Shown: positions 23,517-31,871 of the stretch, in pieces
Numbering within the stretch: position 1 is the first letter of the stretch
Layout: the number at the start of each line of letters is the position of its first letter
Source of the DNA: Belliella baltica DSM 15883
Lineage (GTDB): Bacteria > Bacteroidota > Bacteroidia > Cytophagales > Cyclobacteriaceae
Direction: 5' to 3'
DNA length: 64,000 nt
Assembly (NCBI RefSeq): GCF_000265405.1
Contig: NC_018010.1
Span: forward strand, 1,364,001 to 1,428,000
The notes under the pieces: model-generated
Told to the model about the DNA's origin: nothing
Seen by the model: only the letters and a program-made list of their open reading frames with translations
Database searches by the model: none
Made by a program: the position numbers and the translations under genes

Positions 23517-23753
23517 TTATCTTTTGCCAGTGAAATACTGTGTGCCGCCATCAGAAGTACCTATGAGATCAAACGTGTAGTTGAATGTCGAAGAGTTCAT
23601 ATCGAAATATCCGTAATGCTCATCATCAGGGTTGTGTTCCGCACTCATGTGCTGCTGCCATGAGGTCCAGTTGCTATTACCTCCTATCATGTGATGATTG
23701 GCCGACATGCCGTGACCATACTGATTCGTAAAATCATTGTCCGTGAAACATAC
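23517..23753 (-). pseudogene. 3' relic of a gene cut by the IS21 element
   Basis: An open leftward frame of 79 codons runs from the left end of the IS21 element to a TAA at 23517-23519: CFTDNDFTNQYGHGMSANHH, GGNSNWTSWQQHMSAEH, then STFNYTFDLIGTSDGGTQYF. The composition looks like a genuine protein end. The 5' part is not found on the other side of the IS, where the sequence is of different character. Family unknown. Confidence 0.45.
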
Positions 23754-23770
23754 TGCAAAAAATGATGAAG

Positions 23771-23851
23771 TTGACCCCCTTCTGACGATTTAAATTGACC
23801 CCCAGCTGGTGATTCAAATTGACCCCCGGCTGGTGATGTAAATTGACCCCC
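23771..23851. repeat. Four TTGACCCCC repeats at 24-bp period (IS21 left end)
   Basis: TTGACCCCC begins at 23771, 23795, 23819 and 23843, each followed by a related GCTGGTGATTnAAA spacer in the first three. These are the likely IstA binding sites. Confidence 0.85.
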
Positions 23852-23926
23852 GTCAAAAGTTATTTTTCTGGAATGGAATAAGAGGCTTTTAAGTCCTGTT
23901 AGGAGTGCAAACAATTAAGCATTCCC

Positions 23927-25483
23927 ATGGCCAATCGCACTCTTACCATGAACAAGATCAAACAAATTTTACGAGGCCATTTTGAAGGCCATGGCTCCAA
24001 GCAGCTCAGCAAATTGACGGGAGTCTCCCGCAATACTGTCAAGTCCTATCTTAAAAGATTTCAACAAACAGGCCTTTCCTTTGAAGAGGTTAATCAGCTT
24101 TCCGATGAAGGTTTAGCTGAATTAATATTAGGTCCACCAGCCCCTGTGCAGCAAAGTGACAGGCTGGAAGTATTACTTCCTTTATTGCCTGGGATCGTTA
24201 AGAAGTTGCGAATAAAAGGCATGACACGTCAGCGTCTCTGGGAAGAATACCGACAGAAGCATCCTGACGGTTTTCAGGCCAGCCAGTTCCGCAAACATAT
24301 TCGGCAATACGTGGGTAAGCAGGGGCTAACGATGCATTTTGAGCACCTAGCCGGAGATAAAGTATTCATCGACTATGCGGGTAAAAAGCTCTATGTCACT
24401 GATCCCGATACAGGGGAGCATTTTCCTGTAGAGGTATTTGTGGCTACGCTGGGCTGTACTCAATACACTTATGTGGAAGCCACTTACACCCAGAAGAAAC
24501 CCGACTTCATCGGAAGCTGCACAAGGATGCTGGAGTTCTTCGGCGGGGTTCCAAGGGTAATCGTGCCTGACAACCTCCGGTCTGCAGTTACCAAAGGCAG
24601 CAAATACTCTCCAGTCCTGAACGAGACCTTTGAAACCTTTGCTGAGCATTACAACACCACTATCATTCCGGCAAGACCGCGTCAGCCAAGAGAAAAGTCT
24701 CTGGTCGAAGGTGCTGTAAGACTGGTATATCAGCGGATTTATGTAGCTCTTCAGGGAAAGGTGTTTTTATCCTTAGAAAGCCTTAATGAAGCACTTGTTC
24801 CTTTGGTATCCAACTACAATGACTATGCACTCAGAGGTGAGGAAAGTCGCAGGGAACAGTTTGAGACACTTGAGCGGAACAGTCTGCTGGCACTTCCCGA
24901 ACTTCCTTATCAGCTGATGAGTGTCAAAGTGTGCACTGTAATGAAAAACACCCACATATGTCTTGGGGAGGATAAACACTACTACAGTGTTCCCCATCAG
25001 TATATGGGAAAGAAAGTCAAAGTCCTTTTCAATGATGACCAGGTAGAGATCTTTTACAAGTATCATCCTATAGCCAAACACAAACGCGATAAAAGGAAGC
25101 ATAAGTACACGACACTAAGGGATCATCTGGCCGGAAACCAGAAGTATGTATCCGATTGGAGTTATGAATTCTTTGTAAGTGAAGGCAATAAGATCAGCAA
25201 GGAGGTAGGGAAATTCCTATCCAGCCTGATGGAATCTATTCCCCATCCGGAGCAAGGTTATAGATCCTGCTCCGGAATCCTTCATCTTGCCCGTAAAGTG
25301 GGTTCACAGCGGATCACTGGAGCCTGCAAAAGAGCGTCAGAGTATGGTGTTTACACCTATCCTATGATTGAACAGATCCTTTCCAAAAATTTAGACGCAA
25401 TCAGTTTTTCCGATGAACAGCTGGATGAGTCTTCCCAGATGCCCAAACACCACAACATCCGTGGCAACAGATACTTCAGTTAA
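23927..25483 (+). CDS. istA: IS21-family transposase IstA
   Basis: A 518-residue transposase. It has an N-terminal helix-turn-helix (GHGSKQLSKLTGVSRNTVKS), a long linker, then an RNase-H-like integrase core. The catalytic residues appear in DKVFIDYAGKKLYV (first Asp), RVIVPDNLRSAV (second Asp) and PREKSLVEGAVRLVYQRIY (Glu). The length and order are typical and no frameshift is seen. The start ATG is the first in frame; a second at MNKIKQILRG seven codons later is an alternative. It is followed by istB after 15 bp. Confidence 0.95.
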   Translation: MANRTLTMNKIKQILRGHFEGHGSKQLSKLTGVSRNTVKSYLKRFQQTGLSFEEVNQLSDEGLAELILGPPAPVQQSDRLEVLLPLLPGIVKKLRIKGMTRQRLWEEYRQKHPDGFQASQFRKHIRQYVGKQGLTMHFEHLAGDKVFIDYAGKKLYVTDPDTGEHFPVEVFVATLGCTQYTYVEATYTQKKPDFIGSCTRMLEFFGGVPRVIVPDNLRSAVTKGSKYSPVLNETFETFAEHYNTTIIPARPRQPREKSLVEGAVRLVYQRIYVALQGKVFLSLESLNEALVPLVSNYNDYALRGEESRREQFETLERNSLLALPELPYQLMSVKVCTVMKNTHICLGEDKHYYSVPHQYMGKKVKVLFNDDQVEIFYKYHPIAKHKRDKRKHKYTTLRDHLAGNQKYVSDWSYEFFVSEGNKISKEVGKFLSSLMESIPHPEQGYRSCSGILHLARKVGSQRITGACKRASEYGVYTYPMIEQILSKNLDAISFSDEQLDESSQMPKHHNIRGNRYFS

Positions 25484-25498
25484 CAAACACCAATTCCA

Positions 25499-26242
25499 AT
25501 GATACAAGAAACAATTGAAAAAATGAGAAAAATGAAGCTTTACGGCATGTCACGAAGCTTCAGTCATGCCACAGAATCCGGCTCTCTGTCATCCCTTACA
25601 CCGGATGAACTGATTAGTCTGCTCGTGGAAAACGAATGGGATGACCGTCAAAACCGCAGGATGGATCGAAGCCTTCGTGGTGCACGTTTCCGATACAAAG
25701 CCACTGTCGAGGAACTGGATTTTCGTCCCGGGCGTGAACTGGACAAAAATCAACTATTGAGACTCGCAGACGGAGCATACATCCACAAAGGAGAAAACAT
25801 TCTGATGACAGGAAGTACAGGCACAGGTAAGAGTTATCTTGCCTGTGCCTTGGGCAATCAGGCTTGTAGCAAGGGACACAAAGTCCTTTATGCGAATACG
25901 ACTAAGTTGCTTACCCAACTGAAAATGGCTAAGGCTGATGGATCTTCTATCAAAGAGATGCTCAAACTCGAAAAACTTGATGTGTTGATACTCGATGACT
26001 TTGGGATACAACCCCTGGATGTTCAGAGCAGAATGTTGCTGATGGAGATTATAGAGGACCGACATGGTAAAAAGTCCACCATCATCACTTCGCAGTTACC
26101 GGTCAGTGCATGGTATGAAATAATCGGAGATCAAACTCTTGCAGATGCTATTTTGGATAGAATTGTGCACGATGCTCACCGGATAGAACTAAAGGGAGAA
26201 TCCCTGAGAAGAAAACGTAATATTAATCCCGAAAAACAATAA
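25499..26242 (+). CDS. istB: IS21-family helper ATPase IstB
   Basis: A 247-residue AAA+ ATPase of the IstB/DnaC type with Walker A TGSTGTGKSYLACALG at about residues 102-117 and Walker B DVLILDDFGIQP, then the ITSQLPVSAWYE sensor region and a C-terminal HRIELKGESLRRK. It assists IstA in target capture. Both genes look intact, so this IS21 copy may be active. Confidence 0.95.
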   Translation: MIQETIEKMRKMKLYGMSRSFSHATESGSLSSLTPDELISLLVENEWDDRQNRRMDRSLRGARFRYKATVEELDFRPGRELDKNQLLRLADGAYIHKGENILMTGSTGTGKSYLACALGNQACSKGHKVLYANTTKLLTQLKMAKADGSSIKEMLKLEKLDVLILDDFGIQPLDVQSRMLLMEIIEDRHGKKSTIITSQLPVSAWYEIIGDQTLADAILDRIVHDAHRIELKGESLRRKRNINPEKQ

Positions 26243-26295
26243 CTTTAACGCGATGTAAGTCCACTATTCCTGACCAAAAAAATTACTTAACTCCG

Positions 26296-26327
26296 GGGGG
26301 TCACTTTGCAGCGCTGATAGGGGGTCA
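26296..26327. repeat. Two GGGGGTCA repeats at 24-bp spacing (IS21 right end)
   Basis: GGGGGTCACTTTG occurs at 26296 and 26320; read on the opposite strand these are the counterparts of the left-end TGACCCCC sites. Confidence 0.85.
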
Positions 26328-26345
26328 CTTTGACCGCTATATGCA

Positions 26346-26583
26346 ATCAGCATAATAAAACGTTTAATTTGTCTCATAATAATATAATTAATTGTGAAAA
26401 TATTCAATTTTAAATTATAACTAAAATATTTAGTATCAGTAGTAATCACTTATTTTAAGTACTAATATTATTTGAAAGGCCATATGTTTAAATAAATGGA
26501 GATGTGTTGGATATTTTTACTTGAATTATTAATAGAATGATATTTTTTCATAATTCACATTTTGATTTATTAATTTTATACCC
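26346..26583. other. A+T-rich leader between the IS21 element and ddl
   Basis: No gene. Base composition drops sharply to A+T here compared with the sequence left of the IS, marking the edge of the island. It must contain the promoter of ddl, but no clear TAnnTTTG box with a -33 element was assigned. Confidence 0.45.
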
Positions 26584-27570
26584 ATGAAGAAAAGAATTGC
26601 CTTAGTTACCGGAGGTTTTACAGGTGAATCTGTAATTTCACTTAAAAGTGCGGCAGTAGTAGAGAAACACTTGGACCAGGAAAGGTATGAGGTCTTTAAA
26701 ATTTTAATCTATCCAGGTAATTGGTATCATGAAACCAAATCCGGTGAAAAAATCAAAGTTGATTTGAATGATTTTTCAATAGTTTTAGATAATCAAAAAA
26801 TTACTTTTGATGGTGTTTTCAACATCCTTCATGGCTCTCCTGGCGAAGACGGGAAGTTGGCAGGCTATTTTGACATGCTCAAGATTCCATACACTACCTG
26901 CGATGCGATGACCTCAGCTATTACCATGAATAAAGGCTACACAAAAGCGATCGTCCATGATATCCCCGAATTGTTTGTTGCCCGTTCTTTTCATCTTTTC
27001 AAAAACACGGAAGAAAGAAGGAAAGAAATTCTTCATGATTTAAGACTTCCCTTATTTGTGAAACCAAATAATGGAGGGAGTAGCATTGGAATGACCAAAG
27101 TCAAAGACCCAAGTGAATTGGAAGAAGCATTGGCAAGAGCTTTTGCGGAAGATGCTCAAGTATTGGTAGAGGAGTTTGTTTCCGGAAGAGAATTCTCTAT
27201 TGGAATTTATTGTGCTAAAGGAATAACAACAGTTCTACCTGCCACAGAAATTGTGAGCAGCAAAGAGTTTTTTGATTTTGAAGCAAAGTATTCTCCTGGA
27301 ATCGCAGAAGAAATTACGCCAGGAAGGATGAGTGAGGAAGAAGTTTCTAGAGTAAAAAGAATTTGTGAAAAAATATACCTGAAACTGAATTGTAAAGGTG
27401 CTGTAAGAGTAGACTATTTTCTAGAAAATGAAACAGGAAAATTCTATTTCATCGAGATCAATACAGTTCCAGGACAAACTGAAACCAGCTTGATTTCTCA
27501 ACAAGTCAGAGCAATTGGAATGGATGTGAAAGATTTCTACACTAATTTAATTGAGGAGATGTTCGATTAA
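26584..27570 (+). CDS. ddl: D-alanine--D-alanine ligase
   Basis: A 328-residue ATP-grasp enzyme that joins two D-Ala for peptidoglycan precursors in the cytoplasm. Family motifs are present: the N-terminal GGFTGESVISLKSA loop, HGSPGEDGKLAGYFDML, the ATP-binding VKPNNGGSSIGMTKV, and EINTVPGQTETSLISQQ with the Mg-binding Glu and Asn. Length is normal. It is the first core gene after the island and is monocistronic, ending at a strong hairpin. Confidence 0.95.
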   Translation: MKKRIALVTGGFTGESVISLKSAAVVEKHLDQERYEVFKILIYPGNWYHETKSGEKIKVDLNDFSIVLDNQKITFDGVFNILHGSPGEDGKLAGYFDMLKIPYTTCDAMTSAITMNKGYTKAIVHDIPELFVARSFHLFKNTEERRKEILHDLRLPLFVKPNNGGSSIGMTKVKDPSELEEALARAFAEDAQVLVEEFVSGREFSIGIYCAKGITTVLPATEIVSSKEFFDFEAKYSPGIAEEITPGRMSEEEVSRVKRICEKIYLKLNCKGAVRVDYFLENETGKFYFIEINTVPGQTETSLISQQVRAIGMDVKDFYTNLIEEMFD

Positions 27571-27593
27571 AGATTGGAAGAACTGAAGTAGAA

Positions 27594-27626
27594 AGACCTG
27601 TCAGGTTTTTAAAACCTGACAGGTCT
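27594..27626. terminator. Strong bidirectional terminator between ddl and the RidA-family gene
   Basis: A perfect 16-bp inverted repeat (AGACCTGTCAGGTTTT and its complement around one T) followed by ATTTTTG on the plus strand. It lies between two convergent genes. Confidence 0.85.
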
Positions 27627-27683
27627 ATTTTTGTAGAGTAACTCTAAGAACTCAATTCACTGTTCAACCATTTAACTAATCAC

Positions 27684-28148
27684 TTATACTAATTCAAACA
27701 TGGCTTCTATCTCCACGGGGATGTTGTCTGGAAGGGAATTGAAACCGACTGCACTTCTTACACCAATGCCATTTTCAGGCCCCCAAACTGCAGCAAAAAG
27801 TTCACTACAACCATTGATGATGTAGGGGTGTTTTTCAAAATCAGGTGTACAATTCACCATTCCGAGAACTTTGATCACTCTTTTGACTCTGTTCAATGAG
27901 CCGAGATTAGATTTGATCGTAGCTAACATGGCAAGACCAACTTGTTTAGCAGCCATTTTACCAGTTAGAATATCCATATCATCACCAATTTTTCCGATAA
28001 TCAAACTTCCATCTTCATTGAAGGAGCCATGTCCTGATAAATAAAGATGTTTTCCATCTATTAAAAACGGCCGATACACACCAATTGGTTTGGGAGGAGG
28101 CGGTAAAATTAGACCTAAGGCTTCAAGGTTTGCTTCTGGGTTTTGCAT
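27684..28148 (-). CDS. RidA/YjgF-family protein
   Basis: A 154-residue protein. I prefer the ATG at 28148 (MQNPEANLEALGLILPPPPK) over one nine codons earlier because family members start near this PPP segment. It contains GVYRPFLIDGKHLYLSGHGS, a KQVGLAMLATIKSNLGSLNR helix and the end NSLPDNIPVEIEAMFELV. The subgroup resembles the longer YjgF-like proteins whose role in reactive enamine removal is less certain than for classical RidA, because the key Arg context differs. Confidence 0.85.
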   Translation of the reverse strand: MQNPEANLEALGLILPPPPKPIGVYRPFLIDGKHLYLSGHGSFNEDGSLIIGKIGDDMDILTGKMAAKQVGLAMLATIKSNLGSLNRVKRVIKVLGMVNCTPDFEKHPYIINGCSELFAAVWGPENGIGVRSAVGFNSLPDNIPVEIEAMFELV

Positions 28149-28253
28149 GAATTCTAATTTTTGAGAATGAATCAATAAGATTTACTGTAATGAAAGCAAA
28201 AGATATAAAAAAAACGCTGGAGCCTAAAGCTGTAACTTTGATAAAGTATTAAA

Positions 28254-30575
28254 TCACTTTTTGATAAACTTGATATGGTGACGATATGTCCTATCATGAA
28301 TAATGAAAATATAGATCCCAGGATCCAATATTGAGCTATCAAAAGATTCTTTGAAGAATCGAAAAGAATCAGAAAAATGTGTAATTCCGTTTATGCCAAC
28401 GATTTGAATGATTGTCTCATCTTGTTTATAATGTGAGGGCAAAATCAAATGTAGTGGTTCCGAGACTAGTGGATTTGGATAAATTCTTGGCACATCCAAT
28501 TCTTTCCAACCTCCTTCTAATCGGAAAACTTTGCTGTAAGTGCTTGTTCCATTAAAATCCGTTTGCTTAATTCTGAAATAAGTGTTTTTGATTGGTTCCT
28601 TCCAATCAAATTCGTAAGTATAAGTATTTTCGGCTTTAGAATGACTAGGTATTTTGGTGATTACTTGAAAATTATCCATCGACTCGATCGCTTTTTCAAC
28701 CTCAAAATATTGATTGTCTTTTTCTTCGGCAGTTGTCCATGTTATTCGAACTTTTCCTTGATTCCAAACTGCTTTTTGCTCCAGATAGGTGACGGGAAGT
28801 ATGGAAAGGTACCTGTAACTTCCAATGGTGAAGGATTGATTATTGAGCTCGTCAAATAGCAAATCTCTTCTTGCCCATAAGGTATCAGCATCCGCACCGG
28901 GAACATGAATGCCAGGAGCGGCAAGTCCATTGCTTACAATTCTGAGGTCATCAACTGCATCTACAATTAAATTTTCTGCTGCCAATTCCATTCTAATTGG
29001 ATCTGTTCCAGCAGAAAGCCCACTTAGCTCAAAATATGAATTCAATTGATACAAAATTGGTGTTCCGTCTGTATCGTTATAATCAGGCTCATCATTTGAT
29101 CCTGGGATTTCTATGTACCTAATATTCAAATTGCCTCCGGGAGAATTCCCAGTTAGCCGCATTCTTCTGATTCCATCTTGATAGACATCTTCAAATGGAA
29201 AGCTTGAATTTTTTCCATCAAGAGATGTAGGAAGATTTTGGTAAAAAAAGTTCTGAATATTTCTCCAAGTTCCACCTGAATAGAAATATGCCCCACTTCC
29301 AATTGTATTTACATAAAGGTCATAGCCATTGAAATCAATCTGACCAGAGGTCATAAAGAAGTTTCCTTTACTTCGAATATCATTGTTGGAAAAGATCCTC
29401 CCTGTTGGTTTATCAACTTCAATCTGAGAAACATCGATATCCCAGTTGACAATCTGTTGTTCTCCCGTCCCTTGAAAACTCAAGAAAGTAGGCCCATCAC
29501 TCGGTTCAGGACCTGTCAATCTTCCAATATCTCCAGTCAAGAAAATAGAGTCAGGCAATACTTTCAACGCTGCATTTTCGAAAAGGAGATTATGGTAATG
29601 TTTTGGATTTCCTGAATTGGCAAAGGTTGTTTGAATTAAGCTCTGGGTTCCTGTATTCGATCGGTAATAGACATTTCCTTCAAAGCGAAAATCCGCGACA
29701 TCCATTTGAGGATTGTTTTCAAGCAAAACCAGATTTCCTCCAGGTTTGAGATGGAATAATGCTCCTGGAATAGTTGCTGTTCTTCTGATAATCTGTTCTT
29801 GTGGAGGACCTGGACACTCTGAAATCAAGGTAGCTCCAGATTCTATGATAAAATCTCCGTAGGGTCCTGTTCCATTAAAGGCTGCTTGTATGTTGTATGA
29901 AAAAGTAGAACAGGCTGGAATTCCTGAGGTATTTAAAGTTTGCCGAACAGTTCCAGACTCGATAATGAATGCATTTGCTTTGAATGCAGAATTGACCGTT
30001 AGGGTTTGTCCCGCGTTTGGTCTGAAAATAACCCGATATCTACTGTTATTATTACTAGCACTCCAAGATGCACGATCTACAACAACTCTACTTTCACCAA
30101 CAAAAACAATGCTTCCAGTCTCTGGATAAATCCAGTCTGTTGTGGCGTTTGTCACGGTATTAATTTCAAATTCTCCTGATTCTAAGCGAAGCCCTCTAAG
30201 CGCCCCGTTAACTCTAAGTTCAAATGTTTGTAAATTCAATTTTCTACCAGGGCTAGCAGCGCTATATAAATAGACGTTATTTGCCTCTTCATTTCCCATT
30301 AGCCTCACCTCGTGACCTCGTTGGAGAAAGATATTATTCGTAGCTGTAGGCTTCTCTATGGCAGCTACCCAAGCAGTACCATTCCAAACTTCCCAAATCG
30401 CCGGATTATCAAAGTCTCCCGTTGCAATGGTTCGGTAATCTCCATTTTCTAAAATGATCTGTGAGAATGAAGTAGCAGCAAAAAAAAGATAAACCAAAAA
30501 AAACAAGATAATCCTGTAAATTCGTGTCGAATTACGAATAGCTTTAGATTGATAGAAGTAAATCCAAAAAGTCAT
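28254..30575 (-). CDS. Secreted protein with type IX secretion C-terminal domain
   Basis: A 773-residue exported protein: a signal-anchor (YRIILFFLVYLFFAATSFS-Q) followed by a long beta-rich region with G-rich and parallel-beta-helix-like motifs (GDYRTIATGDFDNPAIWEVW; repeated hydrophobic strands), a domain near residues 590-680 (TYLEQKAVWNQGKVRITWTT) resembling fibronectin/CARDB-like folds, and a C-terminal T9SS type A sorting domain (VPRIYPNPLVSEPLHLIL ... LDPGIYIFIIHD). It is a probable surface or extracellular adhesin-like protein; substrate unknown. Its ATG is only 38 bp from the divergent DUF4105 gene. Confidence 0.85.
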   Translation of the reverse strand: MTFWIYFYQSKAIRNSTRIYRIILFFLVYLFFAATSFSQIILENGDYRTIATGDFDNPAIWEVWNGTAWVAAIEKPTATNNIFLQRGHEVRLMGNEEANNVYLYSAASPGRKLNLQTFELRVNGALRGLRLESGEFEINTVTNATTDWIYPETGSIVFVGESRVVVDRASWSASNNNSRYRVIFRPNAGQTLTVNSAFKANAFIIESGTVRQTLNTSGIPACSTFSYNIQAAFNGTGPYGDFIIESGATLISECPGPPQEQIIRRTATIPGALFHLKPGGNLVLLENNPQMDVADFRFEGNVYYRSNTGTQSLIQTTFANSGNPKHYHNLLFENAALKVLPDSIFLTGDIGRLTGPEPSDGPTFLSFQGTGEQQIVNWDIDVSQIEVDKPTGRIFSNNDIRSKGNFFMTSGQIDFNGYDLYVNTIGSGAYFYSGGTWRNIQNFFYQNLPTSLDGKNSSFPFEDVYQDGIRRMRLTGNSPGGNLNIRYIEIPGSNDEPDYNDTDGTPILYQLNSYFELSGLSAGTDPIRMELAAENLIVDAVDDLRIVSNGLAAPGIHVPGADADTLWARRDLLFDELNNQSFTIGSYRYLSILPVTYLEQKAVWNQGKVRITWTTAEEKDNQYFEVEKAIESMDNFQVITKIPSHSKAENTYTYEFDWKEPIKNTYFRIKQTDFNGTSTYSKVFRLEGGWKELDVPRIYPNPLVSEPLHLILPSHYKQDETIIQIVGINGITHFSDSFRFFKESFDSSILDPGIYIFIIHDRTYRHHIKFIKK

Positions 30576-30613
30576 AATAAAAAAAAATTGGTCAGGGTTA
30601 TAAATTTAGTTTT

Positions 30614-31813
30614 ATGAAATATATTTTCAAAAAGCTTTTCCTTACATATACGTTTATTTATACGTTTAGCTTTTTTGCTCAAGCAGAGTCTTATCAGGTG
30701 AGCCTTTTGACTTGTGATCCTGGAGATCAGATTTATTCTGTATTTGGACACAGCGCCATCAGAATCATCAATCAAGAAACTGGCGAAGATTTGGTCTTTA
30801 ATTACGGGACTTTTGATTTTAATGCTCCCTATTTTGTGGTGAAATTCACGCAAAGAACATTAGATTATATGCTCAGTGTGACCACTTTTGACCGTTTTAT
30901 TTATGAATACCAATATTTTCAAAGAGATGTAAGAGAGCAAGTGCTAGATCTTAATCCTGAGCAAACCCAAGAAATTATCAATTTTCTCAGGGTAAATACC
31001 CTTCCTGAAAACAAGTTCTATCGCTACGACTTCTTTTATGACAATTGCGCAACAAGAATTCGAGATCTTTTCGAAACCGTGCTTGGTAATCAGCTTCAGT
31101 GGAATGAACAGCCAAATGCCGAAGAAAAGTCTTTTAGGGAATTGATTGATGAATATGTTTACCCGCTACCTTGGTATGATTTGGGGATTGATTTGGCCTT
31201 AGGGTCGGTGATCGACGCAAGGGCAAGTGAAAGGGATAAGCAATTTCTGCCGGATTATATGGAAGCTGCTTTCCAAAGAGCAATCATCGAAGGCGATGGA
31301 CCTTCTCGACCTTTGGTATTATCACAAAGAACTATCCTAGAGTTTCCTGAGCAAAATACAGGTGGAAGTCTGTTTAATCCTTATTTGATCATGTGGTTGA
31401 TTGCAATTGTATTTATGGTAATCACCTATTTGGGCTATAAAAAGAAAAGATTGTACATTGGGTTTGATGCGGCATTGTTTACTGTTTTGGGTCTTGTAGG
31501 CCTGTTGGTAGTGGTGCTTTGGTTTTTGACTTTCCACTCTCAAACCAAATGGAATTGGAATCTGCTCTGGGCTTTTCCTCTGCATTTGGGGTTGGTTTAT
31601 GGCTTGTTGAAAAAGGAAGCTGCTGTTTGGGTCAGGAAATATTTGATGTTTGCTTTGATCATGGCTGATGCTGCTGTGGTCTTTTGGATTTTGGGATGGC
31701 AGTCTTTTCACCCTAGTTTAATCCCTATTTTATTGGTGATCATTCTCAGAACAAATTTCCTTTACTACAATTTTGAAAAATTCAAAAACCACAAGCTGAA
31801 TATGGGAAAATAG
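30614..31813 (+). CDS. DUF4105 (Lnb periplasmic domain) membrane protein
   Basis: A 399-residue protein. A signal peptide precedes a periplasmic domain with family motifs SLLTCDPGDQIYSVFGHSAI, FNYGTFDFNAPYFVVKF and YRYDFFYDNCATRIRDLFE; the DNCATR Cys is the conserved putative nucleophile. The C-terminal half has about five transmembrane helices. Pfam names the domain after Lnb, a lipoprotein N-acyltransferase, so a role in lipoprotein maturation is a reasonable but unproven guess. Confidence 0.85.
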   Translation: MKYIFKKLFLTYTFIYTFSFFAQAESYQVSLLTCDPGDQIYSVFGHSAIRIINQETGEDLVFNYGTFDFNAPYFVVKFTQRTLDYMLSVTTFDRFIYEYQYFQRDVREQVLDLNPEQTQEIINFLRVNTLPENKFYRYDFFYDNCATRIRDLFETVLGNQLQWNEQPNAEEKSFRELIDEYVYPLPWYDLGIDLALGSVIDARASERDKQFLPDYMEAAFQRAIIEGDGPSRPLVLSQRTILEFPEQNTGGSLFNPYLIMWLIAIVFMVITYLGYKKKRLYIGFDAALFTVLGLVGLLVVVLWFLTFHSQTKWNWNLLWAFPLHLGLVYGLLKKEAAVWVRKYLMFALIMADAAVVFWILGWQSFHPSLIPILLVIILRTNFLYYNFEKFKNHKLNMGK

Positions 31814-31871
31814 AATTTTTCAAACTATTTGAGTGGCTTTCCTTGTTAAGCATTGATAGCGCAAAGACAAC

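Larger units (their letters stand above)
23754..26345 (+). mobile_element. IS21-family insertion sequence
   Basis: About 2592 bp with TG...CA ends: TGCA begins 18 bp before the first TGACCCCC on the left and, reverse-complemented, 18 bp before the first TGACCCCC on the right. It carries istA and istB in the usual order. The left end has four and the right end two internal TGACCCCC repeats at 24-bp steps, the usual multiple transposase sites. No flanking target duplication is evident (left ACATAC, right ATCAGC). Confidence 0.88.

Noticed and set aside
23749..26354. CATA on both sides of the IS21 element as a 4-bp target duplication
   Set aside because: It would require element ends at unequal distances (19 and 23 bp) from the TGACCCCC arrays. 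The TGCA ends are symmetrical (18 bp each), so the CATA match is probably chance.
26264..26449. Leftward frame crossing the IS21 right end
   Set aside because: It spans the terminal repeats of the element and A+T-rich spacer and has no natural composition.
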